Notes: a model not told the origin generated them from the sequence alone. A stretch of DNA of 64,000 nt from SAR86 cluster bacterium (GCA_002401885.1 NVUL01000043.1:1-64000); one strand, 5' to 3'; positions 27,547 to 37,271 are shown, numbered from the stretch's first letter. Made by a program: numbers and translations.

Positions 27547-28038
27547 CTAAGTAGTTGTCCTCTTACGCACAAGCATCCTCTGCTCGCCGCTCATCACCAA
27601 CTCTCGATGCTGGTTGTGCACTGTACTCTTCAAGACAATCACGCCGGTTGTCTTCCCGGAGATCAGCTCGCTTATTTCTAGCGCAGGATAAACTGTATCG
27701 CCGCAATATACTGGGCCCAAAAACTTCGAACTCTGCTCTATCAGTCCTATCAAACTCTCCTCAAGAACGTGTGGCAGCATACCTGCTCCTGGAGCTGTCT
27801 GAATCGCTACTTGGAATCCATGAGCCAACATATGCGGATGACCCTTTGCTCGACAGTATTCAACATCATAGTGTATTGGATGGTTGTCTCCGGAAGCGAG
27901 CTGAAACGCCGCGAAATTTGCGTCCCCTAGTGTCCTCGACGGAATAACGAAACGCTGACCTACACGCATGTCCTCGAAGTAGCTCGAATCGGTCAGCGTA
28001 TGCTGCGCCGGATCGAAATTTGGGTCAATGTCTCTCAT
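27547..28038 (-). CDS. MaoC-like (hot-dog fold) dehydratase
   Basis: A protein of 163 residues with the MaoC/enoyl-CoA hydratase hot-dog fold. The sequence DNHPIHYDVEYC holds the hydratase-2 signature (D-x-x-x-x-H) and is preceded by FAAFQLASG. ATG 28038 is chosen because GGAGAG lies upstream and similarity begins there; the frame is open to 28131. Members hydrate enoyl-CoA or catalyse related steps. It is divergent from the M24 peptidase gene, with about 140 bases between them. No other beta-oxidation gene is adjacent. Confidence 0.85.
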   Translation of the reverse strand: MRDIDPNFDPAQHTLTDSSYFEDMRVGQRFVIPSRTLGDANFAAFQLASGDNHPIHYDVEYCRAKGHPHMLAHGFQVAIQTAPGAGMLPHVLEESLIGLIEQSSKFLGPVYCGDTVYPALEISELISGKTTGVIVLKSTVHNQHRELVMSGEQRMLVRKRTTT

Positions 28039-28176
28039 GCTTAAATTACTCTCCTTTAATTTTACAAATACTGCATCAATCATCCGCAGGCCCAAGACTA
28101 GGTGCATGGAAACTGTTATCCCATGGAACAAATAATGATAGGCTCTTACGCAGTTAATAACACAAGCTAATTTACC

Positions 28177-29532
28177 ATGAATTATTCGGCTAACATCGGC
28201 GCCATATGCACCTCAGCTTTATTGTTGCTTGGACTAAGCTCAGGCAACCTCTTTGCTGACGAATTAGGTGAGAAAGTTCTCACCTTACGAGAGCGGGCCG
28301 TCGTCGAGAACCAGATTCTCGAGGAACGTTTAGACTATTTGGTACCGCAGCTAATGCGGCGCGAAGGTATAGATGCGTGGGTATTGATTGCGAGAGAATA
28401 CAATGAGGATCCCGTACTAAAGACAATGCTGCCGGCAACTTGGCTCAATGCGCGCAGGCGAACAGTGCTAATGTTTCTCGATCATGGCGACTCGCGCGGA
28501 GTCGAACGACTCGCGATTGCACGTTACGCCGTGGGCGAACTATTTCCCGGGACATGGAATCCAGAGGAACAGCCAGATCAGTACCAGCGAATCGCTCAGC
28601 TTTTGACCGAGTTTAATCCGAGCAAAATAGCCCTGAACTTTTCGGACACTTATGCGCTCGCGGATGGCCTTACCTATTCAGAACAGAGGGACTTCAGCTC
28701 CGCACTTCCTAGCGACCTTCAGAACAGGATCATGTCAGCCGAGAATCTGGCGGTAGGCTGGCTGGAAACGCGAACGGCGTCAGAGATGGAAGTTTACAAA
28801 GATGTAATGGCTATCGCGCACGAGATAATAGCAGAAGGCTTTACCTCTGCCGTTGTGGAGCCAGGCAAGACTACTATTGAGGATCTTACCTGGTGGTACC
28901 GTCAACGACTGAACGATCTAGGCTTGGATACTTGGTTTCATACAGGGATCGAATTGATGCGGTCGGACGCCTCACAGGCAGCTATCGGTGAGGATCCGGA
29001 TAGCAAAAATGTCTTTCACAAAGGAGACCTGATTCACATCGACTTCGGCATCAGTTATCTAAACTTACAGACTGACACGCAGCAGAACGCCTACATTTTG
29101 AAGGACGATGAAGCAACTGTGCCTGGCTATCTTGTTAAAGCTTTGCAGAAAGGCAATGAACTGCAAGACATTCTAACCAACAACTTTCAGGTCGGCCGTA
29201 CCGGCAACGAGATACTGCACCGCACCAGAGAACAAGCGATTAGTGCCGGTATAGAACCCATTATCTATACGCACCCGATCGGCCTACATGGTCATGCGGC
29301 AGGCACCACTATCGGCATGTGGGACAAACAGGGCGGCGTACCTGGCTCTGGAGACTACCCCATGAATGCCAATACTGCATATTCCATCGAATTGACAGCG
29401 CTGGTAGACGTGCCGGAATGGAGCAGCGCCCCTTTATCGGTAAAACTTGAGGAAGACGGGTTTTATGACGGGTCGAAATTCGCGTATATTCAACCAAGAC
29501 AGACTGAATACCATATTATTCAAGCAGACTGA
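28177..29532 (+). CDS. Exported M24 family metallopeptidase (Xaa-Pro dipeptidase-like)
   Basis: A 451-residue protein with a signal peptide (LLLLGLSSGNLFA) and a pita-bread M24 domain. Likely metal ligands are the Asp in IHIDFGIS, the Asp in QTDTQQNA, the His in THPIGLHGH, the Glu in YSIELTALV and the Glu in VKLEEDG. The N-terminal half is a creatinase-like domain. Export suggests degradation of proline-containing peptides in the periplasm or outside. The DUF1232 gene follows 22 bp later and may share the transcript. Confidence 0.9.
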   Translation: MNYSANIGAICTSALLLLGLSSGNLFADELGEKVLTLRERAVVENQILEERLDYLVPQLMRREGIDAWVLIAREYNEDPVLKTMLPATWLNARRRTVLMFLDHGDSRGVERLAIARYAVGELFPGTWNPEEQPDQYQRIAQLLTEFNPSKIALNFSDTYALADGLTYSEQRDFSSALPSDLQNRIMSAENLAVGWLETRTASEMEVYKDVMAIAHEIIAEGFTSAVVEPGKTTIEDLTWWYRQRLNDLGLDTWFHTGIELMRSDASQAAIGEDPDSKNVFHKGDLIHIDFGISYLNLQTDTQQNAYILKDDEATVPGYLVKALQKGNELQDILTNNFQVGRTGNEILHRTREQAISAGIEPIIYTHPIGLHGHAAGTTIGMWDKQGGVPGSGDYPMNANTAYSIELTALVDVPEWSSAPLSVKLEEDGFYDGSKFAYIQPRQTEYHIIQAD

Positions 29533-29554
29533 CCAATAACCACAGGACAACGCT

Positions 29555-30115
29555 ATGCCTCTCGATATTACGTTTACCCTCAGCGATAGAGATCTGGAAA
29601 GATTCAAGGCCATCGTAGTTAAGGCTAGATCCACAGCATCCGACCAACAGGGAAAGGCAGACATCGAGAAAGCCGCGTACAAGATTGTCGAAGTCGCGAT
29701 GAAATCGGACCTGCCTGACTTCATCGCAGAACGACTACTGCAATTGAAGACGCTGCTGGAGATGTTGAAAGATGCCGAGTGGAATTTAAGTGAAGAGGAT
29801 CGCGATAGAATAATTAGTGCAATGTCGTATTTCGCGGATCCTATCGACTTGATTCCAGATCATATTCCCGGCATTGGTTTTCTTGATGACGCGATGTTTG
29901 TAGAAATCATTGTTCGCGAGTTGCGCTCTGAAATCTCTGCCTATAATGAATTTTGCCGCTTCCGCGAAGCGGAAGATGATCGTCTTCGTGACGCCGGCAA
30001 AGATCCAATAGAAAACAGAGAACAATGGTTAGGTGAAAAAAGAGAGGAGCTTCACTCCAAGATCGCAGCAACAAAAAGCGGTGACGATGAAGATTTCGTA
30101 TTCCATATTCTCTAA
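29555..30115 (+). CDS. DUF1232/YkvA family protein (copy 1)
   Basis: A 186-residue protein with a central DUF1232 signature, DPIDLIPDHIPGIGFLDDAM at about 93-112, flanked by charged helices. It is clearly paralogous to the product of 37399 over its whole length, including the first residues (PLDITFTLSDRDL versus PFDITITLSDGDL). The family is widespread, usually membrane-associated, and of unknown function. It is 22 bp downstream of the M24 peptidase. Confidence 0.85.
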   Translation: MPLDITFTLSDRDLERFKAIVVKARSTASDQQGKADIEKAAYKIVEVAMKSDLPDFIAERLLQLKTLLEMLKDAEWNLSEEDRDRIISAMSYFADPIDLIPDHIPGIGFLDDAMFVEIIVRELRSEISAYNEFCRFREAEDDRLRDAGKDPIENREQWLGEKREELHSKIAATKSGDDEDFVFHIL

Positions 30116-30175
30116 CCGCTAGTCATTCACAGAAACTCGGCCCTATAGCCTTAACGCCCTGACTTCAACTAGCGT

Positions 30176-31609
30176 CTACTGCACAAAGTGTGCGGCCAAA
30201 TCTGCTCGATCCAACATCTTTCCATTCAAGAAGACCGAAGAGATCGAACGGGTATTACGAATATCAGCTAAGGGGTTTTCATCCAGCACTACGAAATCAG
30301 CGCTATATCCAGGCTGCAAGAGACCCAGATCACCCAAACCCAACCTCTGTGCCGGCTTACTGGTAGCCGCTACAATTGCCTGCATGGGTGTCATTCCCAG
30401 ACGTACAAATATTTCTAATTCACGATGCCCCGTGTAACCAAAGAAATGATCAGGTACCGCGCCCGCATCCGTTCCTAATACTATGTCAACATTAGCATCA
30501 AGCAGATGCCCAAAGCTGGCACGCAGTTCCGCTTCGCGCGCTTCTGCTCTATTTGGTTTGAGCAATCTCTGACCGCTTTCACCAAGGCGAGCAGCCACAG
30601 ATTCCGGCAACGAAGCGCGAAGAAACTGATCAGCGCCGATTGCCTCGCGCCGCAACTCCCCTAAGCCCACATTCGGAACAACAAAGGCATTTGCTGCAGT
30701 CAGTTGTTGTGCAATCTCAGGGCCAAGGTCTACCCCGATTCTGCCGTGCAAGAATCCACTAACACCGGCTTCCAACAAGTCTGGCATATCTTCAGCGTAT
30801 TGCTGGTGAGCATAAATTTCGATGCCATTCTCTGCAGCCTCATCGGCGATCGCACGATACAGCTGGGGCGCTAGTTTCTGCTGACTGCCACCGCGATCAT
30901 CTACCCAAATTTTAATAACAGAAATATTCTTCGCAGCAATTTGCCGAACCGATTCGATGGCCTGCTCTACACTAGCTACCCCGTATAGGATGCGTTGACC
31001 TGTCTTTTGCTCGAGTGCAACTGCATGTGTCAGGAACTGATCATTCGGCCCCTGCCCCGGCGGTGCCATACCCGCGGCAAAGAGAAAGCGAGCGCTAGGA
31101 AATTCACCGCTTAGCTGAGCCTGTTGCACCTCAAAGGCTAGCGCATCCGGATCGCTGCCTGCTGAAAATACCGCCGAGAATCCGTAATAGGCATAACGCT
31201 GAAGGTGATCAATTAGATTTTCACGACTATAGTTTTCCGCACCCCAACTGGTGTGACCCTCGTATCCTAGGTGTGCGTGGCTATCAATCAAGGCAGGCAT
31301 GATTGTCTTGCCATTCAGATCGATCACCTCAACGCTTAAGTCAGGCTCGAGTTCTGATCGCGACCCAACAGCGGCGATACGACTACCCTCGATCAACAAT
31401 GCACCAGACTCCAATACGCTTCCGTCACCGACAATCACCCTTACGTTGTCTAGCAAGAAACGATTGGCCTGGCCTTGCTGCCCGTAAACCAACTGAGGAA
31501 GAGCGAGAGTGAGCCCTAGTATCTGTATAAAAACAACGATCGCGGGCCAGAATTGCGAGACTGCACAATTTCGCGCGCAGGGTCTTCCAAATGACTGCTC
31601 ACTAGACAT
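30176..31609 (-). CDS. Exported amidohydrolase (imidazolonepropionase-like)
   Basis: A protein of about 477 residues with a signal peptide (LGLTLALPQLVYGQQ) and an amidohydrolase barrel. Metal ligands are HAHLG, His in YAHQQY, His in FLHGRIG, and Asp in LGTDAG, all seen. It most resembles imidazolonepropionase/prolidase-like metal-dependent hydrolases that act outside the cytoplasm. ATG 31609 after GAGAGTAAG is preferred over an in-frame start at 31651. Divergent from the FO synthase gene, 72 bases apart. Substrate unknown. Confidence 0.9.
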   Translation of the reverse strand: MSSEQSFGRPCARNCAVSQFWPAIVVFIQILGLTLALPQLVYGQQGQANRFLLDNVRVIVGDGSVLESGALLIEGSRIAAVGSRSELEPDLSVEVIDLNGKTIMPALIDSHAHLGYEGHTSWGAENYSRENLIDHLQRYAYYGFSAVFSAGSDPDALAFEVQQAQLSGEFPSARFLFAAGMAPPGQGPNDQFLTHAVALEQKTGQRILYGVASVEQAIESVRQIAAKNISVIKIWVDDRGGSQQKLAPQLYRAIADEAAENGIEIYAHQQYAEDMPDLLEAGVSGFLHGRIGVDLGPEIAQQLTAANAFVVPNVGLGELRREAIGADQFLRASLPESVAARLGESGQRLLKPNRAEAREAELRASFGHLLDANVDIVLGTDAGAVPDHFFGYTGHRELEIFVRLGMTPMQAIVAATSKPAQRLGLGDLGLLQPGYSADFVVLDENPLADIRNTRSISSVFLNGKMLDRADLAAHFVQ

Positions 31610-31681
31610 TTTCTTACTCTCTTTTTGGCTCAGAGGCTGGTAATCTAGCATCTTTTACTAATTTGAGAATAGGCTGCTCCT

Positions 31682-34132
31682 TTGCTACAAGAAACACAGG
31701 CACACAAGACATCGCAAACACTGCTCAGCGAGACCGGTGCATTAGCGCTGGCTTCGAGAACAGACACAGCCGCTCTTGCCAGTGAGGCAAGGGCTTTGTG
31801 TGATAGTGCCCATGGCAACATCATCACTTATTCCAAGAAAGTATTCATACCCTTGACGCACCTCTGTCGCGACGTCTGCCACTACTGTACCTTCGCGCGT
31901 ACACCCAAGCGAATCGATCGCGCGTATATGAGCATCGAGCAGGTCCTCGAGCTTTGTCATCGAGGTGCCATCGAGGGTTGTCAGGAAGCGCTATTCACTC
32001 TGGGTGAAAAGCCTGAACTACGCTACAAAGCGGCTCGCGAGGCGCTTGCCGAATTAGGCTTCGAATCCACCATCGACTACGTTATAGAGGTAGCCGGTGC
32101 AGTCTTGAGAGAAACAGGCTTGATACCCCACATCAACGCCGGCAATATGACGAGAACGGAGATAGACAAACTTCGCCAAGTCAGCGCATCCATGGGAATC
32201 ATGTTGGAGTCAGCATCAATCAGACTCTGCGAAAAGGGAATGCCGCACTATGGCTCTCCCGATAAAGACCCCGCGACGCGGTTGGAGACAATCGAGCTCG
32301 CTGGCCAGGCGGGCGTACCTTTTACCTCCGGCATCCTGATCGGCATAGGTGAAACCCGACTAGAAAGAATCGAATCTTTACTTGCGCTACGTAGCGCACA
32401 CGAGAAACACGGCCATCTACAAGAAGTCATCGTGCAAAATTTTCGTGCGAAGGAAAACACCAAGATGGCGCAGGCGCCAGAACCCGACCTGAATGAACTA
32501 GTCTGGACTCTAGCGGTAGCGAGGCTTATCTTCGGTGCACAGATGAACATTCAGGCGCCTCCGAATCTTAGTCCGGGCGTGCTTCCTCAATTAGTCAACG
32601 CTGGCATCAACGATTGGGGCGGCGTCTCTCCTCTTACACCCGATCACGTAAATCCAGAGGCACCATGGCCTCACCTCGAGAATCTAGCTAGAGAGACTGC
32701 AGCCGCTGGCAAATTCCTAGATCAACGGCTAACTATCTATCCCGAGTTTGCGCGAGACCCAGACAAGTGGCTAGACGAGCAATTGAAATTCCCAATACTC
32801 AAGCAAAGTGATAGCTGCGGATTTGCTAAAAGAGACAACTGGACACCTGGCGCCATCGAGCCGATCCCGCATCTTGATAAACAATTGTTGGAAAGCACTG
32901 TCACTCCCGAGCAAGTGTCGAATGATGTTCAAAGAATCGTCGCTGCCTGCGAATCACAGCAGGAACTTTCCATTAAAGATGTGAGCCGCCTGTTCGAGAG
33001 CCGTGGTGCCGACTTCAGCTATGTAACACAACAGGCTAATCGACTAAGACATGAGTGCAATGGCGATACAGTAAGCTTCGTCGTGAATCGAAACATTAAC
33101 TACACCAATGTCTGTTACTTCAAATGTCAGTTCTGCGCCTTCTCTAAAGGTAAGATGAGCGAGAACCTGCGCGGCCGCCCTTACGACATCAGCGCAGAAG
33201 AAATCGCGAGACGCACTCGCGAAGCCTGGGACAGAGGCGCCACTGAAGTCTGCATGCAGGGTGGTATTCATCCCGACTACACCGGCCAGACTTATCTCGA
33301 TATTGTCGAAACAGTCAGACTCGCCTCAAAAGATATGCACATTCATGCCTTCTCGCCACTCGAAGTTTGGCAAGGGGCAAGCACACTTGGTATTTCGCTC
33401 GAAGAATTTCTCAAGAAACTTAAGGCGGCAGGCCTGAATACCTTACCTGGTACTGCGGCAGAAGTGCTGGACGATGAGGTTAGACAAGTACTTTGTGCAG
33501 ACAAATTAAACTCCGAAGAATGGTTGGAAGTAATGGAGACCGCCCACAAGGTCGGATTCAGGACAACCGCAACCATCATGTACGGTCACATTGATCGACC
33601 TAAGCATTGGGCTAATCATTTGCTTCGAATTCGTGCCTTACAAAAACGAACTGGAGGGTTTACCGAATTCGTTCCTCTACCCTACGTACACATGGAAGCA
33701 CCCATGTATCTGAAAGGCCTTTCCCGCCGCGGCCCCAGCTTCCGCGAGGCGGTGCTAATGCACGCTGTAGCCCGGCTGGTTTTCCACGGGCAGATCGAGA
33801 ACATTCAGGCTTCTTGGGTAAAGATGGGCCTGGATGGGGTGGCTGCATGTCTAAGCGCGGGCGTCAACGATTTGGGAGGTACGCTCATGAATGAAAGCAT
33901 CACTCGAGCAGCCGGCGCCAGCTACGGTCAGGAATGGACTCCGCAGGCAATCGAAGACACAATTCGTAACATGGACCGACTGCCTCGCATGCGAAATACA
34001 CTGTATGCTAGCGCACCGAAAGAGCGCTACCAGAGCGCCAGCGGCGCTCAGGAATTGCGCGAAATCGAGTATAATTCCGCTAATAAGAAGCAGCGAACCA
34101 AGAAGCTAAAAAATCTGGCACAGGCTATCTAG
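31682..34132 (+). CDS. fbiC: Fused FO synthase (CofG-CofH), deazaflavin biosynthesis
   Basis: An 816-residue protein joining two radical SAM enzymes that build 7,8-didemethyl-8-hydroxy-5-deazariboflavin (FO), the chromophore of cofactor F420. The CofG half binds its 4Fe-4S cluster through Cys62, Cys66 and Cys69 (CRDVCHYC). The CofH half uses Cys478, Cys482 and Cys485 (CYFKCQFC), followed by AFSKGK. Length and order match the fused FbiC form of actinobacteria. The start is TTG. No cofC, cofD or cofE is in the window, so completion to F420 cannot be shown; FO alone also serves as a photolyase antenna. Uncommon in gammaproteobacteria, so horizontal gain is likely. Confidence 0.95.
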   Translation: MLQETQAHKTSQTLLSETGALALASRTDTAALASEARALCDSAHGNIITYSKKVFIPLTHLCRDVCHYCTFARTPKRIDRAYMSIEQVLELCHRGAIEGCQEALFTLGEKPELRYKAAREALAELGFESTIDYVIEVAGAVLRETGLIPHINAGNMTRTEIDKLRQVSASMGIMLESASIRLCEKGMPHYGSPDKDPATRLETIELAGQAGVPFTSGILIGIGETRLERIESLLALRSAHEKHGHLQEVIVQNFRAKENTKMAQAPEPDLNELVWTLAVARLIFGAQMNIQAPPNLSPGVLPQLVNAGINDWGGVSPLTPDHVNPEAPWPHLENLARETAAAGKFLDQRLTIYPEFARDPDKWLDEQLKFPILKQSDSCGFAKRDNWTPGAIEPIPHLDKQLLESTVTPEQVSNDVQRIVAACESQQELSIKDVSRLFESRGADFSYVTQQANRLRHECNGDTVSFVVNRNINYTNVCYFKCQFCAFSKGKMSENLRGRPYDISAEEIARRTREAWDRGATEVCMQGGIHPDYTGQTYLDIVETVRLASKDMHIHAFSPLEVWQGASTLGISLEEFLKKLKAAGLNTLPGTAAEVLDDEVRQVLCADKLNSEEWLEVMETAHKVGFRTTATIMYGHIDRPKHWANHLLRIRALQKRTGGFTEFVPLPYVHMEAPMYLKGLSRRGPSFREAVLMHAVARLVFHGQIENIQASWVKMGLDGVAACLSAGVNDLGGTLMNESITRAAGASYGQEWTPQAIEDTIRNMDRLPRMRNTLYASAPKERYQSASGAQELREIEYNSANKKQRTKKLKNLAQAI

Positions 34133-34248
34133 TAGGTTCTCGGTTATTAATACAAACGCAAACATTCACTAACATGAACACCAATCCAAATCCGCTACGG
34201 AGTCGTATCCGCTAGACGGCATGTCAATCAGGAAAACGTAAACTCAGA

Positions 34249-35148
34249 ATGAAAATCGCAATTACTGGCGCCAACAGCAGTGTTGGACTGAATCTATTGA
34301 ATCATATTGTCTCCGCAACAGAGATTAGCGTTATCGCCGGAGTTCGCTCTGACCGCGCCATGCAATCGTTGCCGAGCTCACCGCAGGTAGACCCCCGCAT
34401 CATCTCCTATCAGGACCCTAGCAAATTGGCAGCAGCCTTGGAGGGTGCCGACTGCATCGTGCACCTCGCCGGAATCCTCATCGAGAACAAAAATACCAGC
34501 TATGCCAGCGCAAATGTCGACGCCACTGAAGCCGTGGTAAAAGCAGCTCAACTGCTGGGCGCTAAGCACATGGTTTTTATCAGCGTAGTTGGTGCCGGCA
34601 AAGACTCTAGTAATGCCTACTTCCGATCGAAGGGCTTAGCTGAAGAACTCGTTAAAAAATCAGGCCTTCCAGCGAGCATTATTCGGACACCCATCCTACT
34701 TGGACCCAATACTGCAGGTGCCAGCTCACTAATTGGAGCAGCCACGCAGGCCAAAACAAAGATTCTAGGTGGCGGAAAATACTCCATGCGCCCACTCGAC
34801 ATCGATGACCTCAATCAGGCCATCTTAAATTGCTGCAATAGCGGCTCCACAGAAGCGAAGTTATACGAATTGGTAGGACCAGAGCCCATCAGCTATCGTG
34901 ACCTCATTCAGAAAGCTGCGTCGATGATGAATAACAAAGTTGAGATCGGATCCGTTCCAGTTGCCATCGCTAAATTAGTTGCCGCAATAAGCTCTCGCGT
35001 CAAAGGAGGAGGTATCACACCCACAGTAATCGATGTGATTACGATGGACGAAGTAGTGGATAGCAACGCAGACGGCGCGCTGAACATCACTCTCACTCCC
35101 CTACAGGACACTCTGAAAAAAATCTTGGAGCATAAGAAAAGCAAATGA
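34249..35148 (+). CDS. NAD(P)-dependent epimerase/dehydratase-like protein
   Basis: A 299-residue atypical/extended short-chain dehydrogenase with the nucleotide turn TGANSSVG at 6-13 and an NmrA/NDUFA9-like middle (VHLAGILIENKN, FRSKGLAEELV). The Tyr-Lys pair is replaced by Tyr..Lys in AYFRSKGLAE, typical of this branch. It begins a tightly packed set: its stop overlaps the next start by 4 bp. It may modify a sugar or lipid headgroup made by its neighbours, which is inference. Confidence 0.88.
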   Translation: MKIAITGANSSVGLNLLNHIVSATEISVIAGVRSDRAMQSLPSSPQVDPRIISYQDPSKLAAALEGADCIVHLAGILIENKNTSYASANVDATEAVVKAAQLLGAKHMVFISVVGAGKDSSNAYFRSKGLAEELVKKSGLPASIIRTPILLGPNTAGASSLIGAATQAKTKILGGGKYSMRPLDIDDLNQAILNCCNSGSTEAKLYELVGPEPISYRDLIQKAASMMNNKVEIGSVPVAIAKLVAAISSRVKGGGITPTVIDVITMDEVVDSNADGALNITLTPLQDTLKKILEHKKSK

Positions 35149-36146
35149 GCGAAGAAACCGAAAACAACTCAGAAACAACAACAGAAACCGAAGTGGAAGT
35201 GGCGCCTGGCAAGAAAAAACCAAGCCCGATCGGCCGCGTTCTTTTCCTCATTCTTACCGCACTCTGCTTCGCCTATCTTTACTACAGGCTAAACGGTGCT
35301 GCTGCTCGAGAGGGACTGAGCCTCGTCGAATATATGACGCAGGTGTTCGCCACTGTAAATTGGATACCATGGCTTGCATTAATGGTCTGCTACTCACTCT
35401 TCTACTTTGCGATAGACACCCTGGTGGTCACGAAAGCACTAAATTGGTTTGTAGCTGATATCAAATACAAAGACATCATGCCGATCCGCGCCAGCGCCTA
35501 CATCATCTCCATATTCAATGAGCAGATCGGCAAAGGTGCAATGGCCTACTACCTGAACAAGCGCGATCAGATCCCGGGCTGGGAAGTTGGCTCGGTTATG
35601 CTCTTCGTGATGTTCTGCGAAATTTACTACCTATTGGTATGGGCTACTATCGGCTTCGCCGTCGGCGGCGATTCTCTACCCGAAGTGTTCGGCTTGGTAC
35701 CCTATATTGCAGCTATTGCCACTGTTTTCTTAGTCCTTTGGATAGCCTATTTTCGAGGAGTGATTCTCCCGAACAATAAATTCCGTGAAAAAGCTGTATT
35801 GCACGCCTTTCGCCAAGCCAAACCCTGGCACTATGGAGCCTTCTTCCTACTTCGCTCACCTGCCCTGATGGCGGCTATTGTTGTCTACACCGTGGCACTC
35901 AACTTGTTCGGCGTTGAAGCGTCGCTAATGACATTGCTGCCTTTCTTACCGGTCATTTTCTTCGCAGCCGCTGTCCCCACACCTATGCGAGCCGCTGCAA
36001 TAACCTTCTGGGTCATCTTGTTCCCTGAAAATGAAGGCCAGATGGCAGCATTCGGTTTCGTTCAGCACAACTTCTTCATATTATTCAATGCGGCTATCGG
36101 ACTCGTCTTCTGGCGCAAGGCCCAACGGGACCTGTTCGGCAAGTAA
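35145..36146 (+). CDS. Flippase-like integral membrane protein (LPG-synthase TM family)
   Basis: A 333-residue protein with an acidic, Thr/Glu-rich first 30 residues and then about eight membrane helices. SAYIISIFNEQIGKGAMAYYLNKR resembles the conserved segment of YbhN/UPF0104 (LPG_synthase_TM) proteins, which act as lipid flippase-like membrane domains. It overlaps the upstream epimerase gene by 4 bp and the downstream phosphotransferase by 1 bp, so translation is probably coupled. Specific lipid unknown. Confidence 0.75.
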   Translation: MSEETENNSETTTETEVEVAPGKKKPSPIGRVLFLILTALCFAYLYYRLNGAAAREGLSLVEYMTQVFATVNWIPWLALMVCYSLFYFAIDTLVVTKALNWFVADIKYKDIMPIRASAYIISIFNEQIGKGAMAYYLNKRDQIPGWEVGSVMLFVMFCEIYYLLVWATIGFAVGGDSLPEVFGLVPYIAAIATVFLVLWIAYFRGVILPNNKFREKAVLHAFRQAKPWHYGAFFLLRSPALMAAIVVYTVALNLFGVEASLMTLLPFLPVIFFAAAVPTPMRAAAITFWVILFPENEGQMAAFGFVQHNFFILFNAAIGLVFWRKAQRDLFGK

Positions 36147-36685
36147 TGGCCAATCTGCTCACCGCTATTCGCCTGCTACTGGTTATTCCAGTAGCTATGG
36201 CAATAGCGAATGCATCACTGTTCGCAAGCTGGCTCTTATTGGCATTAATTGTCATCGCCATCGCTAGCGACTACTTCGATGGAAAGGTAGCCCGCGCCCT
36301 TAAGACCGCCTCTGGCCGAGGCATGTTATTCGACCATGGCACGGACTTTATTTTTGTCACTATGGCGCTGTTCGCGCTCTCTACAATCGGTCTATCGAGC
36401 ATCCTGCTACCCCTATTAATAGTCGTTGCGTTCTCGCAATACGTGTTCGATTCCTATTATTTATTCAAACAGAAACAACTACGAATGAGTTTCCTAGGAC
36501 GCTGGAACGGAATTCTTTACTTCGTGCCTATCGTGTTAGTAGCAAGTTCTAGACTCCCTGTGCTCGAGCAAGCACAGGATATTTTCAACGTAATAATCAT
36601 TTACTTCAACTACGCGCTAGTCGCTTCTACTCTCGCCTCAATTGTTGATCGTGCTATCGCACCTCTGCTGCAGAAAGATAAATAG
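36146..36685 (+). CDS. CDP-alcohol phosphatidyltransferase
   Basis: A 179-residue inner-membrane enzyme with the complete family motif in DYFDGKVAR followed at the correct spacings by GMLFDHGTD, i.e. D-x2-DG-x2-AR-x8-G-x3-D-x3-D at about 36-61. Such enzymes join a CDP-linked lipid or alcohol to a second alcohol to form phosphodiester lipids (PgsA, PssA, inositol-phosphate types). Shorter than most but complete. Overlaps its neighbour's stop by one base, which points to a lipid-related operon. Acceptor alcohol not determined. Confidence 0.9.
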   Translation: MANLLTAIRLLLVIPVAMAIANASLFASWLLLALIVIAIASDYFDGKVARALKTASGRGMLFDHGTDFIFVTMALFALSTIGLSSILLPLLIVVAFSQYVFDSYYLFKQKQLRMSFLGRWNGILYFVPIVLVASSRLPVLEQAQDIFNVIIIYFNYALVASTLASIVDRAIAPLLQKDK

Positions 36686-36695
36686 GCTGGCCATC

Positions 36696-37271
36696 ATGAG
36701 CATAGTGAAAGCCAGGAAACCCCTCTCCCTATCAATGATTCTTACAACGATTTTTAGCGCGCTGCTCTTCTTGAGTGCTGTCCACGGCGCCGAATCAGAA
36801 CTCCCCCTCTCGTTATTTCGAGCTATAGATGAAAGGCTGGGATACATGGAGGATGTCGCGCTGTTTAAGGCACAGAATAGAATCCCAGTAGAAGATATCG
36901 AGCGCGAGGAGTTTGTTCTGTCTGCTGCTAAAGAACTAGCAGCGAGCCATGGGCTGGACCCGAAGTCGATGGAGCGTTTTTTCATTGCCCAGATAGGCGC
37001 CGCGAAGGCGATTCAGTATCGCTACAGGGCTGAGCTGCTGACTCGCGAGATACCCACCCGATCAGTAGACCTGCAATCGAATAGTCGCCCGGCACTGGAT
37101 CGACTGGGTAACGATATCGTCATGCTCTTCTCTACACTGCTGGAAAGTCGATCTGCTATGGGGGAAGAGAGCCGCGAACGTTTCATGAGCACACTGCAGA
37201 GTCGCTTGCTCGCTGACGCAGAAAGAGAAGCTCTGTTCGATGCTATGCTGCAAGTTCGACGTAGCCAATAG
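36696..37271 (+). CDS. aroQ: Exported chorismate mutase (AroQ gamma class)
   Basis: A protein of 191 residues with an N-terminal signal segment (MILTTIFSALLFLSAVHGA) and an AroQ gamma chorismate mutase domain. The pattern LFRAIDERLGYMEDVALFKA at about 40-59, IPVEDIEREE and RFFIAQIGAAKAIQ matches the secreted, helical class. It converts chorismate to prephenate, probably in the periplasm, where an arogenate/prephenate route can feed Phe synthesis. ATG 36696 is chosen because the signal peptide starts there. It follows the CDP-alcohol transferase by 10 bp. Confidence 0.9.
   Translation: MSIVKARKPLSLSMILTTIFSALLFLSAVHGAESELPLSLFRAIDERLGYMEDVALFKAQNRIPVEDIEREEFVLSAAKELAASHGLDPKSMERFFIAQIGAAKAIQYRYRAELLTREIPTRSVDLQSNSRPALDRLGNDIVMLFSTLLESRSAMGEESRERFMSTLQSRLLADAEREALFDAMLQVRRSQ

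Noticed and set aside
30117..30174. CGCTAG/CTAGCG inverted repeat between the DUF1232 and amidohydrolase genes
   Set aside because: Only 6 bp with a 46-base spacer and no U tract, so it is likely chance.
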